Below are positions 54,373 to 63,762 of a DNA stretch of 64,000 nucleotides, in pieces. The stretch's first letter is position 1. Each line of letters opens with the position of its first letter. The notes beneath the pieces were generated by a model. That model made no database searches. It was not told where the DNA came from and saw only the letters and a list, made by a program, of their open reading frames with translations. The translations under genes were made by a program, and so were the position numbers. This DNA is from Rubritalea tangerina. GTDB taxonomy: Bacteria > Verrucomicrobiota > Verrucomicrobiia > Verrucomicrobiales > Akkermansiaceae. Location of the stretch: contig NZ_JBHUJB010000033.1 of NCBI RefSeq assembly GCF_042683245.1, positions 13,147-77,146 on the forward strand, written 5' to 3'.

Positions 54373-54386
54373 TTTACAGTTGTAAA
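54373..54386. promoter_or_regulatory. Candidate operator of the GntR/LacI-type regulator
   Basis: TTTAC-AGTT-GTAAA is a perfect inverted repeat 45 bp upstream of the regulator start in the divergent intergenic region. A further short palindrome GTTAG-C-CTAAC lies about 100 bp away at 54482-54492, closer to the giant gene. Both are of a type bound by dimeric HTH regulators. No data exist beyond the pattern. Confidence 0.45.
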
Positions 54387-54556
54387 GTTTGCAGCAGGTT
54401 GACGTGCAGGGCAAGAACGTTATGAGGGTAGCCTCTATTCTCAGGTCTAGAGCCTATGCAACTTAGTAACCCAAAATAAGTTGTTAGCCTAACGGTGTAG
54501 GATTCAGCTCTGAGTGTAGAGGACACAATACACTATAACCTCACTACACAACTAAT

Positions 54557-57500
54557 ATGAAAATAACCCAATCTATGCGTGGGGTGACGCGCATAGAGCA
54601 GGCCCGCGCCGCCCAGACACGGCGTATTGGGTCCTGCTCACTTCTGTTTGCTGCCATTTGTGGCAGTGCATCCGCAGTGGAAATCGATGTGCCATCGGTA
54701 GCTGTGACAACGGTCAACCAGGCAGAATCGTTTTCTGCTACTGAGCAGAATGTGATTGCTCTTACTGGGTCTCTCAATGGGGGAGACTCAGTGACAGTCA
54801 CAGCTAGTTCAGGGACGTTTAGTCTTTCTGCGACGACGGGGCTCACATTTACGGTGGGCGATGGAACCAGTGACAGCACGATGACCTTCACGGGGAGTTT
54901 GGCTGACGTTAATGCTGCATTGTTAGGCTCCTCATTTACCCCAGCGAATGGAGTAGCGGGAACGGCAAGTTTGAGCATTTCGGTTTCTGGCACGCAGAGT
55001 GCGAGTAGTTCCTTATCGATAGCAGTGAATGCGACAATGGACGCAGAGGCTGCTAGAGATACGATATTGACGGGAGTGACGAGTTTAGCAGACCCGACCC
55101 AGCCTGGGTACATGGTGGTGTATGGCGACAATGCGTACAGCATCACAAACTACCCAGGTGGAAACATTGATGATCCGATGGTTGCTGCGGCAACGTGGGG
55201 AGCGGGCAAGGTTTTGGCAATGCCCGACCACCAATGGCTTAACATGGGCAATTATGGCAGCGATGCGAGCACGGGAACATTTTACAAGAACAGTCTGACA
55301 TGGCTCACAGGCTCGAACAACTTGGGGAACAAAATAGTTGTTTATAACAACCAAGCGACAGCGGATTGGTTGGCAGCAGAAGGTTACACCAATGTGGTGC
55401 ATACAAATGCGAGCAATCTAGCAAGCGATTTGGTTGGTGCGGATGCATTGGTAGCTGGATGGATTGGCACAAGTATCAACGCGTCGATGAGCACGACAAT
55501 TCGTGACTATGTGACGGGTGGAGGTGCTATGTTTATCAGTGAGTATGGTCCTGGCTACAGTTGGTGGTGGGGCAAATCAACTGAGGACGTGCCTGCAAAT
55601 ATTTTGTTGAGAGAGGCTGGGATTGGTTTCTTGCAAAACTACCCGCATGGGGGAGTGCAGAACATCAATCGGGCGTCTACTCAGATGACCGCCGAGGAGG
55701 TCCTTGCGATCATTCAAGACCCGGTGGCGTATACAGAAACGGAGAAGAATCTAGCAGCTTCGATCTTTGATAAACTCAATGCGGTTCTCAAGGAGAACGA
55801 CCCCTTGCAGAAGCGTTTTGATGAGGTATTTTGGTCTAAGATAGCGACGATCAACCCGACACCAGCAAGTCCAGTATCTGACTCGTTAGAGAAAGCCTTA
55901 TTGAATAGGGAGGGGCAAATTTTACGTGATTTGCCAGTGGCGCAAATGACTGCGCACCGCACGGCCTTGCCAGTGGGAGCGAGTGCCGCTCGAGTTAACA
56001 AGACATTTTCAGTGCCGGCGACAGTGGCTGGACATGATTATTGGGTGATTGATACGGGGATGTATGCAGCTCCTGGTGAGATCATCAACATCACAGTGCC
56101 AGCGGCGATGGTTGGCAATGGAACGAAGGTGCAAGTAGGGCACTTGCGCACAGACACCGGAGACACAAATTACTACACCATGCCATACCAGCAGGTGTTT
56201 TTTGATGTGGATGCAACGAGCATCCAAGTTGCTAGTCCGCATGGTGGTTTGATTATGTTTGTGGCCCCCTCTGGTACTGAGTGGACTGGGGCGCAAAGCA
56301 CACAGATCAATGGTGCGATAGAAGCTCCTTACTTCGAGTATGGTGTGACGACAAATGCTGAGTGGGTTGCGGGCATTCGTGACCGTGAAACACCCTTTGG
56401 AGTTTTGGTTTCAGACACAGCAGTGTTAGTGATTGAGTCAGAGCAATATCTTCGCACGCTTGATAACCCAGATGGAGTGATGGAAATCCACCGCAATAGC
56501 ATTTGGTGGCTCGATGACTTTTATAATTATCACCGTGGTCGGCCCTTGCGTACGCACCACGACTATCAGCCAGTAGGGGGAGCCTCATCCATGCCATTGT
56601 CCTATGGTATTGGGTCTGACATCACCAACTATGAGAATTTGGTCGTGCATAATGAAGCGCTGACTTTGCACGAACACGGTCACCACGCTGACCATGGCAA
56701 TTTGATTTTCAGTGAGTTTGGCGAGACCACACCTAACATGGGTGGTAAGTACGCACAGCAAATGTACATGCCATTCTCTTGGAAGCAAGAATTGGCCGTG
56801 GGGCGTATCAACAACTACCAACGCTCGCTGACGGACAATCTATGGAACCATTACAGCCACTATGCCGTGGACGTAAAAGGGACTTTTGTGGATTCACTCG
56901 GTGAGGTCTTTGGTTGGAATAACATTCGTACTATCGTACATTTAATCAGTGGTGATAGCTCGATTTCTTCGGACCAGGATAAGAAAGATGCATGGTTGAT
57001 TCACACATCACAGACGGTTGGTTACGATGTGAGTGACTTTCTTGAAGCTTGGCAAATCACTTTCAGTGCTGAGGCGCTGACAACGGTGGGGAGTTTGCCA
57101 AAGTGGAACATGGTTGAGACGGTAAGTGATGACCTGGTGGTCAAAGAAAATACGCCTATCACATTCCACAACCCAATGCATAACGATTTCAGTTATGATG
57201 GTACATTGACCTTTGGTGGGATCACAAGTCCAGCCAATGGTGCTATTGTTGATAATGGAGATGGGACTTTTACCTACACACCTAACAACGGATTTACTGG
57301 TGATGATAATGTCCAGTATACAGTGAATAATGGCACCGGTAATAACTTCACGAAAGAGATAAAGATTTCAGTGAATGCAGCGGCGAGTCACCCAGTGTTA
57401 GAGTCTGGAGACACCCACGCCAGCACCACTGGATGGACGACTGTGACGCTCGACCAGAGCTTTAGCTCAATGGTGGTAGTTGCTCAGCCAATTCTACCTG

Positions 57501-60500
57501 ACGGTGTAGCGCCAGTCGTGACACGCATCCGCAATGCTTCAGGGAATTCTTTTGAAGTCATGTTGCAGCGCGTTGACGGTCAGTCAGGCGATATCAACAA
57601 CCTGAAGGTACGCTATCTTGCGGTTGAAGAGGGAGTGTATAACGTGGCGGATCACGGGATCAAAATGGAGGCTGTGAAGTATAGCTCTACAGTGACTGAC
57701 ACCGCTGGTAGTTTCGTGGGTGAAACCCGTACGATGGCCCATAATTCATTCGACCATTACTTCATCCCAACCGTGTATGGTCAGGTGATGAGTTATAATG
57801 ACTCTAACTGGTCGGCATTTTGGTATAAACAAAATGCGGACAAACTACAGCTAGGCAAGCATGTGGGTGAGGATAGCAATACGACGCGTGCGAATGAGAC
57901 AGTGGCATATATCATCATGGAAGCAGGCAGTTTCCAAGTAGGTGATTATTTGGTGCAAACGGGTGGTCTCGGCTACGACGGCTACAATGGCTTTAGTGGT
58001 CTGAGCAGTGGCACAGCGTCACACGACTTCACTCGTTTCCCGAGCATCACCTCAGGTCTTGTAGCTGCAGACATCTCAGTTCCTTGGGGTGGCAGTAACC
58101 CAGGTGATGAAGGATTCTGGGTAGTTCAGAAACCAGCGGGAGTTGGCAATCGTATTGCGGCGACTATCATTGAAGATCAAATCGGTGATGCTGAGCAAGA
58201 TGCGGGCAATAAAGGTGGCTCTTACCTGTTAGTTTCCTACACTGGAGATAAGCCAGTAACAGGGGACGATACAGCAGTAGCGTTAGAGGGCTTCAGCACC
58301 TTGATTGATGTGTTGGGCAATGATGACTCAGGTGCATCTTTGAGCATCTCTGGATTTACTCAGCCAGCGAATGGCACAGTGGTAGCGAATGGTGATGGGA
58401 CATTGACTTACACACCGAATGCTAACTACACGGGGCCGGACTTCTTCACATACACGACATCGAATGGTTCAGGAACGGATACAGCTGTGGTAAGCATTGA
58501 CGTTCAAGCGAGTGCGGTGAGCCAGCCAGGCTTGTTGCGTGAGAAGTGGACGAGCATTGGTGGCGGCAATATCTCAGACCTTACTGGGAATGCAAATTAC
58601 CCAGATAGCCCCAATTCGAGTTCTATCATCAATAGCTTTGAGGCGCCTACTGGAGATGGAGACAGCTATGGCCAGCGCGTTCGTGGTTTGTTAGTTCCAC
58701 CAACATCTGGTGACTATACGTTCTGGATCGCTTCAGATGACGACGGAGATTTCTACCTTAGTACGGACCATAGTGCAGTGAATGCGAGCCGCGTTGCTTA
58801 TGTTGACGGTTGGACTGGCGAAAAGTCATGGACTCAGAAGAGTTCACAGACTTCAGCTGTGATCAGCCTTGAGGCAGGAAAAGCGTATTATGTGGAAGCA
58901 ATTCACAAGGAAGGTGGTGGTGGTGATCACCTTGCTGTTGCTTGGCAAGGGCCTGGCATCACTCAGGCTGTGATTGCGAATCAATACCTTCACACACTGG
59001 GTAACAATGGCCCGAGTGTGGCAAATGCTATTGCGGATGTGCAGGTCAACGAAAATGCAGCAGACACAGTGATAGACCTAAGTGCTGTCTTTGCGGACAT
59101 CGATCCTGGTGATGCACTCACACTTGCAGTGGCAGGTAATACAAATGACAGCCTTGTAAGCGCGACTCTGAATGGCACTCAATTGACTTTGAGTTATGCT
59201 GCTGGACAGTCGGGCACTGCGAGTATTTCAGTACGGGCTACTGACAGACTCAATACGGTCGTCGTCGACAGTTTCCAAGTAGAAGTGGTCGCCAACAACA
59301 TGGCACCAAGTCTTGCGGATGCGACGTTCTCAGTTGCTGAAGATGCAGCAGTCGCTGCCGCTGTAGGGACTGTAGTGGGATCAGATCCAGATGCTGGTGA
59401 TAGTCTCAGCTATAGCATTCTATCAGGTAATACGGGTGGGGCTTTTGCTATCAATAGCAGTACCGGTGCTCTTACTGTTGCTACTTCATTGAACTACGAA
59501 GCAGTGGCTAGCTACACCCTGACTGTGCAAGTGCAGGATGCTGGAGGTCTCACAGACACGGCAACAGTGACAGTCAATGTCACAGACGTGGATGAAAGTG
59601 GCCTCAATGGAGTTGCCGCCTGGGAAGAAGCTGTCAATGCGGGCACCGCATTTGCCCACAAACGCACTCAGGGGCTCGCAGGCAACGCGACCGCGAGTGT
59701 CGACATGTCTGTGCTTTCCGGTTCAGCCACATACGAGTTTGTGGTCGAAGCCGAGGACCTTGGCCAAGCTGCTTTGCATTTGCTTGACGCCTCCGGTTGG
59801 AGCCTGCGTTTCGAGCAATGGAACAACTCAGGTAACTTGGGGGTCACTCGCTACGGCGTCGCTGACTACCAACTCAGTGCCGAAGCTGGCGCATCGATTG
59901 CCTCACCCTACGGTAACTTGCACCACGTGGTTTATGCGGTCGATAGTACTAACACGCTCACCAGCGTGTACGTCAATGGCAGCTTAGTGGGCACGGTCGC
60001 CCAAGTGCCACTCATCAACGCAGCGAATGCCACCTTAGGGGATAGCAACATGCGCAGTGACTCGAGCACAGGTATCCATGCCTTTGCCGCTTACAATGCA
60101 GTGCTTGGTGCCAGCGAGATTGGCGACCACTACAATGCATGGGTAGGCAACCTAGCTCCAACAGCTTCGGATGCCAACTTCAGCATTGCTGAAGATGCGT
60201 CTAATGGCAGTGCTGTAGGCACAGTGGTAGCGAATGATCCAAACCCTAACACCAACTTGAGCTACGCGATCACCGCCGGCAATACAGGAGGGGCTTTTGC
60301 GATTCATCCAAGCACCGGAGCCATTACTACGGCAGCCGGACTCGATTATGAGTCAGTGAGCCAATACGTGCTGACTGTCACCGTCAGCGATGACGCGGCA
60401 CCCAGCTTGAATGATACGGCAAGCATCACCATTGATGTGAGTAATATCAACGAAGCTCCAAGTCTCGCAAACAGCAACGCCGCAGTTGCTGAAAATGGTA

Positions 60501-63500
60501 GCGCCGGTGTGGCAGTGGCCACCGTTTCAGGCTCCGACCCTGACACAGGAGATAGCCTGAGCTATGCGATCACGGCAGGCAACACAGGCAATGCCTTTAG
60601 CATTGATGCTAACACAGGAGCCGTCACGACAAGCGGTGGACTCGATACAGAAAGCGTGAGCCAGTACGTGCTGAGCATTTCCGTGACTGACGCGGGTGGA
60701 CTCTCAGATACTGCGACTCTGACAGTGGATGTCACCAACGTGAACGAAGCGCCAGTAGCCAATGACACCAGTGGCTCAGTGGATGAAAACCAAGCAGGAG
60801 GTGTCCTCGTCGCCACAGTGGCAGCGAGCGATGTCGATGCCGGTGATAGTCTCAGCTACGCCATCACTGCAGGGAATGTTGGAAACCTCTTTAGTATTGA
60901 TACTAACGGCCAAGTGACCACGACTGCAGGACTCGATTATGAATCCGCGACTTCTTACTCACTCACGGTGAGTGTGACGGATGCGGGTGGCCTCAGCGAC
61001 ACGGCCACAGTGAGCGTGAATGTCAACGACCTCAATGAGGCACCAAGTGCCAACGATGCAGTAGCCAGTCTAGCAGAGGGCACAGGCCTTGGTACCCTTG
61101 TAACGAGTGTCAGTGCAAGCGATCCAGATGCAGGCAATAGCTTGAGCTACGCGATCACTGCAGGCAATGCAGGTGGAGCCTTTGCTATCAACAGCAGCAA
61201 TGGTGAGATTACCACTAGCGGAAGCTTGGATTACGAAACACAAAGCCAGTACGTGCTTACAGTCAGCGCCACCGATGGTGGAGGACTCAGTGATAGCGCG
61301 ACAGTGACTGTGGATATCACCAATGTGAATGAACAACCGGTAGCCAACGACGGCACCTACGGGATTGCCGAGAATGCCGCAGCTGACACAGTGTTAGGCA
61401 CCGTGGTAGCAAGTGATCCAGATGCTGGAGACACGCTTAGCTATGCCATTAGCGCAGGGGATCCGGATGGATTATTTGCGATTGATAGTGCCAGTGGGGC
61501 CATCAGCCTAGTGGGTGCGTTAGATTACGAGACGACAGCATCATACAACCTCACAGTGAGTGTGACGGATGCTGGAGCGCTTGCAGACACAGCGAACTAC
61601 ACACTCAATGTGACCGATAGCTCAGAAGCAGCCCTCGCACACTGGAAGTTTGATGAAACCAGCGGCAGTGTGGCAGCCGACGCCTCAGGCAATGGTCATG
61701 ATGGTAGCGTAAGTGGTGCTGCATGGGTCAGCGGTCAGTCCGCCAATGCCTTGTCCTTTGACGGGGTGGATGACAGCGTGGCGATGGGTACAGGACCATC
61801 ACTCCAAGGGAAGGTGCCATTTACCCTTTCAGCATGGATTAAGGTTCCTAACGGCAGCTCAGCCACGCAGCAGATTATTCAGCAGCGTGATCCAGGTGGC
61901 TACAATGGCGAGTACATGTTCCGGGTGGACTCCAATGGAGCCGTCCGCTTCACCCTCTACCGCAATGGTTACCAGTTCGACTTCGCTACCACTGATGTGG
62001 TCAACGATGGTCAATGGCACCACGTGGCCGCGGTACGCGCAGGAAACAAGGCTTTGATCTACATCGACGGTGTAGAGAAGGCTAGTGCGACAGGTGCAGC
62101 CCGTGATCTGATCGATACGATTGGCGTCTACGTTGGTGTGGATGGTCGCGATAGCAACAAGTACTTCGCGGGTGAAATGGATGATGTGCGTGTGCATGCC
62201 ATCGCTCTGAGTGCCGCTGAAATTGGCACTGTGATGAATGACCTCAATGCACCACCGGTGGCTAATGACACGAGTGGAAGTGTGGCAGAAGATGCTACGC
62301 TTGGTACTACTGTAGCGACAGTGAGTGCGAGCGATCCCGATGCTGGCGATAGCCTCAGCTACGCAATCACAGCGGGCAATACTGGTGGCGCCTTCGCGAT
62401 CGATAACAGTGGTGTGATCACTACTGCCACAGCCCTCGATTACGAAACCACTAACAGCTACACACTCACAGTGACGGTCACCGACAATGGTGGGCTCAGC
62501 GACACGGCAAGTGTGGCAGTAAGTGTCACCGATGTACTTGAAGTCACTGCAGCTGTGGTGGCAACAGGCAGTGCATCGAACCTAGCAATGACAAGTGCTG
62601 ACCTCGGCTACAGTATCACTGACGAAGGTGGAGAAGCTCCAAGTGTGACTCTCTACTACGGTGAGACTGATGGCGGCACGACACCCGCAAGCTGGAGCAA
62701 CAGCGTGGTTCTTGGAACGAAGAATGTCGGAGCGCATGTGGAAAGCGTCACGGGTCTGAGTGAAGGCACGAGCTACTACTACACGATTGCTGCGACAAAC
62801 ACAGCAGGGACAGTGTGGGGCAGCAGCGCGAGCTTCACGACCGTGGCGGACACTTCACCGAAGATGGTGCGCACGACGGTGAGTGGCGTCTCTAGCAGCA
62901 GCTGGACGAGTGTGGATCTCGGCAAGAACTACAACTCGGCAGTGATCGTGGCGACACCGATCTACGCGAATGCCGCACAAGTGCCGGTGGTGACCCGTAT
63001 CCGCAACGTGAGTGGCAGCAGCTTCGAAGTGAAGCTTGATAGAGCAGATGGACTGACAGCTGCCGTGAGCTGTGATGTTTCCGTGATCGCTGTGGAAGAA
63101 GGGGTTTATACCCTTGCAAGCGACGGCGTGCAGATGGAAGCAGTGAAGTTCACCTCTATGGTGACTGCTGCGAAGTCTAGCTGGTTGGCAGAGGCTCGTA
63201 GTTACACTAACAGCTACACCACACCGGTGGTGCTAGGTCAGGTGATGAGTGCGAACGATGCGAACTGGTCCGTGTTCTGGAGCATGGGCAATACCCGCAC
63301 GGCACCCGCTGATGCGTCTAATCTGAACATTGGTAAGCACGTTGCTGAGGACAGCAACAAGGTGCGAGCTGATGAGACGATTGGTTACATCGTGATCGAA
63401 GCCGGTACCGGCAGCATCAATGGTGTGGCCTACAGTGCAGGATTAGGAGCGGATTCGATCCAGAATACCAGCAACAACGCAGCAGGGTATAGCTACAACA

Positions 63501-63697
63501 TCAGCGGCCTGACATCTGCAAGTTCAGGAGCGCTGAGCTCGGCAGCGATGGACGGCAACGATGGTGGCTGGCCGGTGTTCTTTGAGAACGACGCGTTGAG
63601 TGCGAGTGCGATCAAGTTGATCATTGAAGAAGATGACATCGGAGACAGCGAGAGCTCGCACACCAGTGAGCAGGTCAACTATCTGATCTTCGAATAG
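54557..63697 (+). CDS. Giant secreted M60-like peptidase with cadherin, PA14 and LamG modules
   Basis: 3046 residues. An extended signal peptide (about 1-40, ends in SASA) leads into a small beta domain and then a region with ThuA/GATase-like TGGGAMFISEYG (about 155-360). The M60-type site is H705-E-H-G-H709 with E720 twelve residues later, matching HExxHx(8-28)E; M60 enzymes cut mucins and other O-glycoproteins. After it: a tandem-95-like domain (about 852-945); a first copy of the C-terminal module (946-1232); another tandem-95 domain; PA14 (about 1322-1482); a cadherin-like unit; a LamG-like domain (about 1678-1865) similar to that of the first giant; five tandem cadherin units (1868-2355); a canonical LamG domain (2355-2565, HWKFDETSGSVAADASGNGHDG); one cadherin; FN3-like; and the terminal module (2766-3046). 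Expected at or outside the cell surface. Divergent from a GntR/LacI-type regulator. Confidence 0.9.
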   Translation: MKITQSMRGVTRIEQARAAQTRRIGSCSLLFAAICGSASAVEIDVPSVAVTTVNQAESFSATEQNVIALTGSLNGGDSVTVTASSGTFSLSATTGLTFTVGDGTSDSTMTFTGSLADVNAALLGSSFTPANGVAGTASLSISVSGTQSASSSLSIAVNATMDAEAARDTILTGVTSLADPTQPGYMVVYGDNAYSITNYPGGNIDDPMVAAATWGAGKVLAMPDHQWLNMGNYGSDASTGTFYKNSLTWLTGSNNLGNKIVVYNNQATADWLAAEGYTNVVHTNASNLASDLVGADALVAGWIGTSINASMSTTIRDYVTGGGAMFISEYGPGYSWWWGKSTEDVPANILLREAGIGFLQNYPHGGVQNINRASTQMTAEEVLAIIQDPVAYTETEKNLAASIFDKLNAVLKENDPLQKRFDEVFWSKIATINPTPASPVSDSLEKALLNREGQILRDLPVAQMTAHRTALPVGASAARVNKTFSVPATVAGHDYWVIDTGMYAAPGEIINITVPAAMVGNGTKVQVGHLRTDTGDTNYYTMPYQQVFFDVDATSIQVASPHGGLIMFVAPSGTEWTGAQSTQINGAIEAPYFEYGVTTNAEWVAGIRDRETPFGVLVSDTAVLVIESEQYLRTLDNPDGVMEIHRNSIWWLDDFYNYHRGRPLRTHHDYQPVGGASSMPLSYGIGSDITNYENLVVHNEALTLHEHGHHADHGNLIFSEFGETTPNMGGKYAQQMYMPFSWKQELAVGRINNYQRSLTDNLWNHYSHYAVDVKGTFVDSLGEVFGWNNIRTIVHLISGDSSISSDQDKKDAWLIHTSQTVGYDVSDFLEAWQITFSAEALTTVGSLPKWNMVETVSDDLVVKENTPITFHNPMHNDFSYDGTLTFGGITSPANGAIVDNGDGTFTYTPNNGFTGDDNVQYTVNNGTGNNFTKEIKISVNAAASHPVLESGDTHASTTGWTTVTLDQSFSSMVVVAQPILPDGVAPVVTRIRNASGNSFEVMLQRVDGQSGDINNLKVRYLAVEEGVYNVADHGIKMEAVKYSSTVTDTAGSFVGETRTMAHNSFDHYFIPTVYGQVMSYNDSNWSAFWYKQNADKLQLGKHVGEDSNTTRANETVAYIIMEAGSFQVGDYLVQTGGLGYDGYNGFSGLSSGTASHDFTRFPSITSGLVAADISVPWGGSNPGDEGFWVVQKPAGVGNRIAATIIEDQIGDAEQDAGNKGGSYLLVSYTGDKPVTGDDTAVALEGFSTLIDVLGNDDSGASLSISGFTQPANGTVVANGDGTLTYTPNANYTGPDFFTYTTSNGSGTDTAVVSIDVQASAVSQPGLLREKWTSIGGGNISDLTGNANYPDSPNSSSIINSFEAPTGDGDSYGQRVRGLLVPPTSGDYTFWIASDDDGDFYLSTDHSAVNASRVAYVDGWTGEKSWTQKSSQTSAVISLEAGKAYYVEAIHKEGGGGDHLAVAWQGPGITQAVIANQYLHTLGNNGPSVANAIADVQVNENAADTVIDLSAVFADIDPGDALTLAVAGNTNDSLVSATLNGTQLTLSYAAGQSGTASISVRATDRLNTVVVDSFQVEVVANNMAPSLADATFSVAEDAAVAAAVGTVVGSDPDAGDSLSYSILSGNTGGAFAINSSTGALTVATSLNYEAVASYTLTVQVQDAGGLTDTATVTVNVTDVDESGLNGVAAWEEAVNAGTAFAHKRTQGLAGNATASVDMSVLSGSATYEFVVEAEDLGQAALHLLDASGWSLRFEQWNNSGNLGVTRYGVADYQLSAEAGASIASPYGNLHHVVYAVDSTNTLTSVYVNGSLVGTVAQVPLINAANATLGDSNMRSDSSTGIHAFAAYNAVLGASEIGDHYNAWVGNLAPTASDANFSIAEDASNGSAVGTVVANDPNPNTNLSYAITAGNTGGAFAIHPSTGAITTAAGLDYESVSQYVLTVTVSDDAAPSLNDTASITIDVSNINEAPSLANSNAAVAENGSAGVAVATVSGSDPDTGDSLSYAITAGNTGNAFSIDANTGAVTTSGGLDTESVSQYVLSISVTDAGGLSDTATLTVDVTNVNEAPVANDTSGSVDENQAGGVLVATVAASDVDAGDSLSYAITAGNVGNLFSIDTNGQVTTTAGLDYESATSYSLTVSVTDAGGLSDTATVSVNVNDLNEAPSANDAVASLAEGTGLGTLVTSVSASDPDAGNSLSYAITAGNAGGAFAINSSNGEITTSGSLDYETQSQYVLTVSATDGGGLSDSATVTVDITNVNEQPVANDGTYGIAENAAADTVLGTVVASDPDAGDTLSYAISAGDPDGLFAIDSASGAISLVGALDYETTASYNLTVSVTDAGALADTANYTLNVTDSSEAALAHWKFDETSGSVAADASGNGHDGSVSGAAWVSGQSANALSFDGVDDSVAMGTGPSLQGKVPFTLSAWIKVPNGSSATQQIIQQRDPGGYNGEYMFRVDSNGAVRFTLYRNGYQFDFATTDVVNDGQWHHVAAVRAGNKALIYIDGVEKASATGAARDLIDTIGVYVGVDGRDSNKYFAGEMDDVRVHAIALSAAEIGTVMNDLNAPPVANDTSGSVAEDATLGTTVATVSASDPDAGDSLSYAITAGNTGGAFAIDNSGVITTATALDYETTNSYTLTVTVTDNGGLSDTASVAVSVTDVLEVTAAVVATGSASNLAMTSADLGYSITDEGGEAPSVTLYYGETDGGTTPASWSNSVVLGTKNVGAHVESVTGLSEGTSYYYTIAATNTAGTVWGSSASFTTVADTSPKMVRTTVSGVSSSSWTSVDLGKNYNSAVIVATPIYANAAQVPVVTRIRNVSGSSFEVKLDRADGLTAAVSCDVSVIAVEEGVYTLASDGVQMEAVKFTSMVTAAKSSWLAEARSYTNSYTTPVVLGQVMSANDANWSVFWSMGNTRTAPADASNLNIGKHVAEDSNKVRADETIGYIVIEAGTGSINGVAYSAGLGADSIQNTSNNAAGYSYNISGLTSASSGALSSAAMDGNDGGWPVFFENDALSASAIKLIIEEDDIGDSESSHTSEQVNYLIFE
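60150..61620 (+). repeat. Five tandem cadherin-like coding repeats
   Basis: Five units of about 97 codons inside the second giant gene, starting near 60160, 60456, 60746, 61041 and 61336. Each carries ASDPDAGDSLSYAITAGN-like sequence, LDYE or LDTE, YVLTV-type strand and a closing NVNE-A-P linker. They use more C-ending codons than the N-terminal part of the gene. Confidence 0.85.
62261..63697 (+). repeat. Near-identical 1.44-kb segment, copy 2
   Basis: Counterpart of 44408-45844 with no indels; see that entry. In this gene it starts right after the canonical LamG domain, in place of the cadherin that precedes it in gene 1, so the junction falls at a domain boundary. Confidence 0.95.
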
Positions 63698-63722
63698 GAA
63701 AGATCGTACGAGAATGAAATCA

Positions 63723-63762
63723 GAGGCTCTACAGTGTGATGCTGTGGAGCCTCTTTCTTTTG
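63723..63762 (+). terminator. Intrinsic terminator of giant gene 2
   Basis: AGAGGCTCTACAG at 63723-63735 pairs with CTGTGGAGCCTCT at 63743-63755 with one mismatch, then TTCTTTT. It is the same hairpin as after giant gene 1, although the bases between stop codon and stem differ and have different length. Confidence 0.85.
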
